Shown: piece after piece, positions 60,349 through 64,000 of the stretch | Layout of the letters: each line of letters opens with the position of its first letter | Numbering within the stretch: position 1 is the stretch's first letter | Assembly: GCA_900753405.1 (NCBI GenBank) | Contig: CAADYZ010000019.1 | Coordinates: 186,001-250,000, forward strand | DNA length: 64,000 nucleotides | DNA from: Campylobacteraceae bacterium | GTDB taxonomy: Bacteria > Campylobacterota > Campylobacteria > Campylobacterales > Campylobacteraceae | Direction: 5' to 3' | The notes under the pieces: model-generated | What the model saw: only the letters and a program-made list of their open reading frames with translations | Told to the model about the DNA's origin: nothing | The model's database searches: none | Program-made: the position numbers and the translations under genes

Positions 60349-61546
60349 TCGCCCTCACAAGCACCTTAACGCCCGGAAGCTCTTTGCCTTCGATTAGCTC
60401 CAAGCTAGCACCACCGCCTGTTGAGATGAAAGTCATCTCATCCGTGTCGCCTGCTCTTTCAACAACATCGGCTGTGTCGCCGCCACCAACAACAGTTGTC
60501 GCAAAGCTCTCGGCGATGTAGTGACTCATCTTAAAGCTGCCCTTGCTGAATTTATCCATCTCAAACACGCCCATCGGTCCATTCCACCAAATCGTCTGCG
60601 CGTCTTTGATCGCCTCTTGGAAGAGTTTGACGCTCGCAGGTCCGATGTCAAGCCCCATCCACCCCGCTGGAATTTCTTGCACAGGCATATACTTCACTGG
60701 TGCGTCAGCACTAAGCGTTGGCGCTGCGACAACATCCACTGGCAGGTAGATTTTCACGCCAAGTTCGCGCCCTTGTTTTAAGACGCGCGCCGCCTCGTCG
60801 ATCAAATCCTCCTCCAAAAGCGAGTTGCCGATGTCAAAGCCAAGAGATTTTAAAAATGTAAATGCCATTCCGCCGCCGATGATGAGTTTATCCACGCGTG
60901 GCAAAAGGTTGTGAAGGGCTTGAAGCTTGCCGCTAACCTTGCTGCCGCCGACAACTGCGACAAACGGGCGGCTTGGCGTGCGGATGAGGTTGCGGGCAAA
61001 TTCGATCTCTTTGATTAACAAAAAACCCGCCGCCTTGTGATCTTCGTCAAAAAATTTCGTAATGCAATGCACCGAAGAGTGCGCGCGGTGGCAAACACCA
61101 AAGGCGTCATTGACAAAAAAGTCAGCGTAAGAGGCGAGCGTTTTTGCCAAATTTTCGTCGTCTTTCGTCTCACCCTTTTCAAAACGGAGGTTTTCTAAAA
61201 GCAAAATCTCGCCCGCTTTTAGGTTTGCGACCTTGTTTTTGGCGTCCGCACCCGTGACATCGCTCGCAAAAATCACCTCTTTATCAAGTAGTCGCGAAAG
61301 CCTTTTTGCAACTGGGGCGAGCGAGAATTTCTCTTCAAAGCCGTTTTTTGGACGCCCCAAATGAGACGCCAAAATCACCCCACAACCGCTGTCGAGGATA
61401 TAGCGGATCGTTGGGATCGCCGAGCGGATGCGGCGGTCGTCTGTGATATTACAAAACTCGTCCATAGGCGTGTTAAAGTCACACCTTACAAAAACCTTGC
61501 TGCCTTGCTTAAACTCAATGTCTCTTACAGAAATGATGTCGCTCAT
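60338..61546 (-). CDS. pgk: Phosphoglycerate kinase
   Basis: Interconverts 1,3-bisphosphoglycerate/ADP and 3-phosphoglycerate/ATP. FVRCDFNTPMD (about residue 20), ASHLGRPK, LENLRFEKGE, VGGSKVSGKLQ and GGGDTADV (about 355). 402 aa. AAGGGAG-type ribosome-binding site. Middle gene of gapA-pgk-tpiA. Confidence 0.97.
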   Translation of the reverse strand: MSDIISVRDIEFKQGSKVFVRCDFNTPMDEFCNITDDRRIRSAIPTIRYILDSGCGVILASHLGRPKNGFEEKFSLAPVAKRLSRLLDKEVIFASDVTGADAKNKVANLKAGEILLLENLRFEKGETKDDENLAKTLASYADFFVNDAFGVCHRAHSSVHCITKFFDEDHKAAGFLLIKEIEFARNLIRTPSRPFVAVVGGSKVSGKLQALHNLLPRVDKLIIGGGMAFTFLKSLGFDIGNSLLEEDLIDEAARVLKQGRELGVKIYLPVDVVAAPTLSADAPVKYMPVQEIPAGWMGLDIGPASVKLFQEAIKDAQTIWWNGPMGVFEMDKFSKGSFKMSHYIAESFATTVVGGGDTADVVERAGDTDEMTFISTGGGASLELIEGKELPGVKVLVRASDE

Positions 61547-61568
61547 TGTCTCCCTTTTTTAAAATTTT

Positions 61569-61586
61569 GTCAAAACCGAATTTGAC
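61569..61586 (-). repeat. Dispersed repeat in the gapA-pgk gap
   Basis: GTCAAAACCGAATTTGAC, exact, upstream of pgk. Confidence 0.9.
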
Positions 61587-61658
61587 TTACATTATTTAAT
61601 ATAACTCTTCAAAACCGCGCTTAAATCGCTTAAACCGCGGCGCAAACTGGCTGCTGGC

Positions 61659-61680
61659 TAAAACGGCGACTTCAACGCCG
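61659..61680 (-). terminator. Possible terminator after gapA
   Basis: On the minus strand CGGCG and CGCCG pair around TTGAAGT and are followed by TTTT. Short stem, so weak. The rest of the 197-bp gapA-pgk gap holds a repeat but no gene. Confidence 0.4.
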
Positions 61681-61743
61681 CCACCTAAAACTGCCAACTC
61701 GCCACCGCCTCGCCGTCAATTCACGCCTCAAACTAGCCGCCGC

Positions 61744-62733
61744 TTAGCGAGAGATGAATTTCGCCATCTCAATCAACCGCGAGGTGTAGCCCCACTCGTT
61801 GTCATACCACGCCATCACCTTCACAAAATCCCCGCAAATGACCTGCGTCATATCAGCTGCGACTACGCTGCTGTAAGAGCTGGTGCAAAAGTCACTACTA
61901 ACTCTTTCGTCAAAATCCACCAACACAAGCCCTTTGTGCGAGCCTTGTGAAGCGGCGGCAAAAGCCTCGTTTAACTCCTCTTTTGTCGTGCTTTTTGACA
62001 AAACCGCAGTCAGATCCACAAGGCTGACATTCGCCACTGGCACACGCATCGACTGCCCGTGAATTTTGCCGTCTAAATGCGGCATTATGAGCTTCATCGC
62101 CTTTGCCGCGCCCGTTGTTGTTGGGATGATGTTTTGCGCAGCGGCACGACTTCTTCGCAAGTCTCGACACTTTACATCCACCAAACTCTGCCCGTTTGTG
62201 TAAGCATGCACAGTCGTCATCAACGCCTTTTGCACACCAAAAACATCGTCCAAAATCTTCATCACAGGACCTAAGCAATTCGTGGTGCAACTTGCATTTG
62301 AGATGATCTTCTCGCCGTTGTAACGCCCCTCATTCACACCAAGAACAAATGTCGGCGTGTCGTCTTTTGCAGGCGCGCTCATCACAACCTTTTTCGCCCC
62401 TTGCTGCAAGTAAGCCTCGCTTTTTGCAGTTGTCAGCATCTTGCCTGTGCATTCAAGCACAACATCCACGCCGCTAAGGTCTAAATCTGCGATCTCACGC
62501 GTGCTATAAACGCGAATTTTCTTGCCGTCAATGGCGATGTAATCATCATCAATCACCTCGACTTTTTTGTTAAACTCGCCATGGACCGTGTCGTATTGAA
62601 GTAGATATCTCGTCAAGTCGCGCGTAGCCGTGTCGTTGATCGCGACAATCTCGCACTCCGAGTCGTTCGCCAAAATCCTCGCCGCACATCGCCCAATCCG
62701 CCCAAATCCGTTAATCATCACCTTCAAAGACAT
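61744..62733 (-). CDS. gapA: Glyceraldehyde-3-phosphate dehydrogenase
   Basis: NAD(P)-dependent oxidation/phosphorylation of glyceraldehyde 3-phosphate. INGFGRIGRCAAR (about residue 7) and the catalytic Cys in SNASCTTNCLGPV (about 150), with WYDNEWGYTSRLI at the C-terminus. 329 aa. AAAAGGAGA precedes the start. Divergent from nadD across 101 bp, as in C. jejuni Cj1403c/Cj1404. Confidence 0.97.
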   Translation of the reverse strand: MSLKVMINGFGRIGRCAARILANDSECEIVAINDTATRDLTRYLLQYDTVHGEFNKKVEVIDDDYIAIDGKKIRVYSTREIADLDLSGVDVVLECTGKMLTTAKSEAYLQQGAKKVVMSAPAKDDTPTFVLGVNEGRYNGEKIISNASCTTNCLGPVMKILDDVFGVQKALMTTVHAYTNGQSLVDVKCRDLRRSRAAAQNIIPTTTGAAKAMKLIMPHLDGKIHGQSMRVPVANVSLVDLTAVLSKSTTKEELNEAFAAASQGSHKGLVLVDFDERVSSDFCTSSYSSVVAADMTQVICGDFVKVMAWYDNEWGYTSRLIEMAKFISR

Positions 62734-62781
62734 AATCTTCTCCTTTTAAACTTCAAAATTTAGCAACTTTTTTTAAAAATC

Positions 62782-62809
62782 TTGCTATGATTTTTGCCTA
62801 TTTTATAAA
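62782..62809 (+). promoter_or_regulatory. Candidate promoter of nadD
   Basis: TTGCTA (62782-62787), 16 bp, TATAAA (62804-62809), 26 bp before the nadD start in a very AT-rich divergent spacer. The same stretch read on the other strand offers TATAAAAT-type boxes for gapA. Confidence 0.5.
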
Positions 62810-62834
62810 ATCTTTTGTTAATTAAGGTTTAAAA

Positions 62835-63536
62835 ATGAAAATCGCATTGTTTGGCGGCAGTTTTGACCCGATCCACCAAGGGCATTTAGAGGTCGCAAAG
62901 GCGGCGTTAAACGAGTTAGACATCGACCGCCTTTTTGTCGTTCCAGCGTGGCAAAACCCCTTCAAAGAGGGCTTTTTTGCGCCGCCACAAATTCGTTTAG
63001 AGTGGGTAAAAGCGGCGTTTGCAGGAGACGAATTTACTAAAATTAGCATTTGCGAATTTGAAATCAACCTCGCCAAACCAACACCAACAATCCTTACCGC
63101 CGAATTTTTAAAAACACGCCACAACGCAAGCGAAGTTTTGATCATCATCGGCGAAGACAACCTCGCAACGCTTCATAAATGGAGCGAATTTGACAGACTT
63201 TGCCAGCTCGCAAAATTTGTCATCGCCACACGAGAGGAGAGTTCAAATTTGGTTTTGACAAATGCGTTAGAAGAGAGAAAATTCACCTTAAAGCAAACTG
63301 AGTCACTTGAAATTTCAAGCCAGATCAGACCTTTTGTTAAGCAGATTTTAAGCGTGCAAAATCCACTAACTTCAACGCAGATTAGACGGCGTTTAAAAGC
63401 GGCAAACCAGCAGTTCAAAACGGCGAAAAACAGCGGTGGCAGCGAAGAGGAGTTGTTTTTGCAAGCACTTGAAAGTTTTGAAGAATTTCTTCCAAAGAGG
63501 GTTGCCAAAAGCGTGCTAGAATTCTACCTAAATTAA
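62835..63536 (+). CDS. nadD: Nicotinate-nucleotide adenylyltransferase
   Basis: Makes deamido-NAD from nicotinate mononucleotide. FGGSFDPIHQGHLEVAKAAL (residues 5-24) with the (T/H)xGH signature, VVPAWQNPFKEGF, IIGEDNLATLHKW and the C-terminal NPLTSTQIRRRL-type ISSTxIR motif. 233 aa, longer than the usual 180-200, with about 15 extra residues (SSNLVLTNALEERKFT) from an exact repeat at 63243-63259 and a helical extension at the end. Conserved neighbour of gapA. Confidence 0.94.
   Translation: MKIALFGGSFDPIHQGHLEVAKAALNELDIDRLFVVPAWQNPFKEGFFAPPQIRLEWVKAAFAGDEFTKISICEFEINLAKPTPTILTAEFLKTRHNASEVLIIIGEDNLATLHKWSEFDRLCQLAKFVIATREESSNLVLTNALEERKFTLKQTESLEISSQIRPFVKQILSVQNPLTSTQIRRRLKAANQQFKTAKNSGGSEEELFLQALESFEEFLPKRVAKSVLEFYLN
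63243..63259 (+). repeat. In-frame exact dispersed repeat in nadD
   Basis: TCAAATTTGGTTTTGAC, translated SNLVLT. Confidence 0.92.
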
Positions 63537-63538
63537 TT

Positions 63539-63555
63539 GTCAAAACCGAATTTGA
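63539..63555 (-). repeat. Dispersed repeat after nadD
   Basis: GTCAAAACCGAATTTGA, three bases after the nadD stop. The rest of the 214-bp spacer is AT-rich and carries no gene. Confidence 0.9.
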
Positions 63556-63750
63556 ATTTTTTGGCTTTTTCAACCCGCGTTTTTAAGGCACACTTTAACT
63601 GAAAATTTACTTAATTTGCTCATTTTGCCTCAAAATTTTTTGTAAAATAAACATTTTTTAAGCATTTTTTTTGTAAATTTAAATAAATTTAATAAGGCGT
63701 TTTTTGGTTTAAGTTTTCAGCAGTGAATTTAGAAATTGCAAGGGGCAAAA

Positions 63751-64000
63751 GTGGATTTTTTACTTATCTTAATCGGGACTCTTTTTGCTTGCAGTGTTTT
63801 GTTTAGCAAACTCTCAGACAAATATGGCATCCCTGCACTTTTGCTTTTCTTGGCGATTGGAATGCTCGCAGGAGATGACGGATTTGGGATCAAATTCGAC
63901 AACGCCTCAGTCGCCGCGGACATCGGCACGATCGCGCTGATCTACATCCTCTTCTCTGGCGGTCTTCACACCGACATCAACCAAATCCGCCCAGTTTTGG
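63751..64000 (+). CDS. Monovalent cation:proton antiporter (CPA1/CvrA-NhaP2 type), N-terminal part
   Basis: Inner-membrane antiporter exchanging K+ or Na+ for H+. Only the first 83 residues are present (GTG start with AAGGGG upstream): three hydrophobic helices (DFLLILIGTLFACSVLF; PALLLFLAIGMLAGDDG; ADIGTIALIYILFSGG), with the GIP-LLLFL-GM-AG-DG pattern of the NhaP2/CvrA group. The frame runs off the window edge. Confidence 0.85.
   Translation, partial: MDFLLILIGTLFACSVLFSKLSDKYGIPALLLFLAIGMLAGDDGFGIKFDNASVAADIGTIALIYILFSGGLHTDINQIRPVL

Noticed and set aside
61587..61743. Small RNA or gene in the GC-rich gapA-pgk gap
   Set aside because: No convincing frame or conserved RNA motif; only a weak terminator and one repeat are supported.
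1164..63555. CRISPR array
   Set aside because: The repeats are dispersed and mostly single or paired, not regularly spaced with unique spacers, and no cas gene was seen.
1..64000. tRNA genes
   Set aside because: No segment with a T-loop GTTCGAATC-type sequence and paired acceptor stem was recognised in the gaps; rnpB is the only RNA gene I can support.

Overview
The window is chromosomal DNA from a Campylobacter-type member of the Campylobacterota, with a higher GC content than C. jejuni. The evidence is a Campylobacter MOMP-family porin, an HspR/CbpA heat-shock pair, a class II DAHP synthase, a competence/secretion ATPase of the CtsE type, CmoA, and gene orders known from C. jejuni (gatB/gpsA, tlyA-ribF-cmoA, folC-M23 peptidase-bactofilin-mfd, tpiA-pgk-gapA with divergent nadD, gltX beside a SurA-like gene). 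No tRNA, CRISPR array, prophage or insertion sequence was seen. The one clear RNA gene is rnpB.

Layout. 1-8870 (minus): metG (cut by the window edge), gpsA, a type II R-M pair (endonuclease plus m5C methyltransferase) lying between gpsA and gatB, then gatB, plsC, an SH3-like envelope protein and ctpA. 9010-11655: clpB behind a near-consensus promoter with an HspR-type operator. 11870-20741: NFACT protein, pgi, lptE, purU, the porin, folB-plsY, thiG and a SurA-like chaperone. 20800-37270 (plus): gltX, a tautomerase, bcp, hypB-hypC, mtnN, an aminotransferase, lolA, ctsE, modE, tsaB, tlyA, ribF, cmoA, folC, a cell-shape pair (M23 peptidase and bactofilin) and mfd. 37400-39632: a G9 tract, a small lipoprotein and a DUF4105 protein with a barrel-like C-terminus. 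39804-43230: ppk and the heat-shock regulator operon cbpA-hspR. 43396-52011: DAHP synthase, rsmD-like, ccoI, a PP-loop ATPase, rnpB, a TIGR02757 protein and a second R-M pair. 52066-62733 (minus): an SspB-like protein with a histone-like tail, pepF, psd, ddl, clpA, a TlpA-like lipoprotein, tpiA, pgk, gapA. End: nadD and the start of a CPA1 antiporter.

The most striking structure is a dispersed 17-bp repeat, TCAAATT(C/T)G(G/A)TTTTGAC. It occurs about once per kilobase on both strands: at least 20 exact copies plus roughly 30 close variants by eye. Copies sit alone, as 24-bp palindromes, or as spaced inverted pairs. They are concentrated between genes, often starting at the base after a stop codon, but several lie in frame inside genes and encode peptides such as SKPNL or VKTEF. 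Each copy has an RAATTY core (AAATTT or GAATTT), the motif whose adenine methylation governs natural transformation in C. jejuni. The window also encodes a transformation-type ATPase. The density, orientation and hairpin arrangement resemble DNA uptake sequences of Neisseria and Pasteurellaceae. Both R-M modules lack internal copies, and the second is bracketed by two identical 26-bp direct copies, suggesting that the repeats also serve as recombination sites for gene gain and loss.
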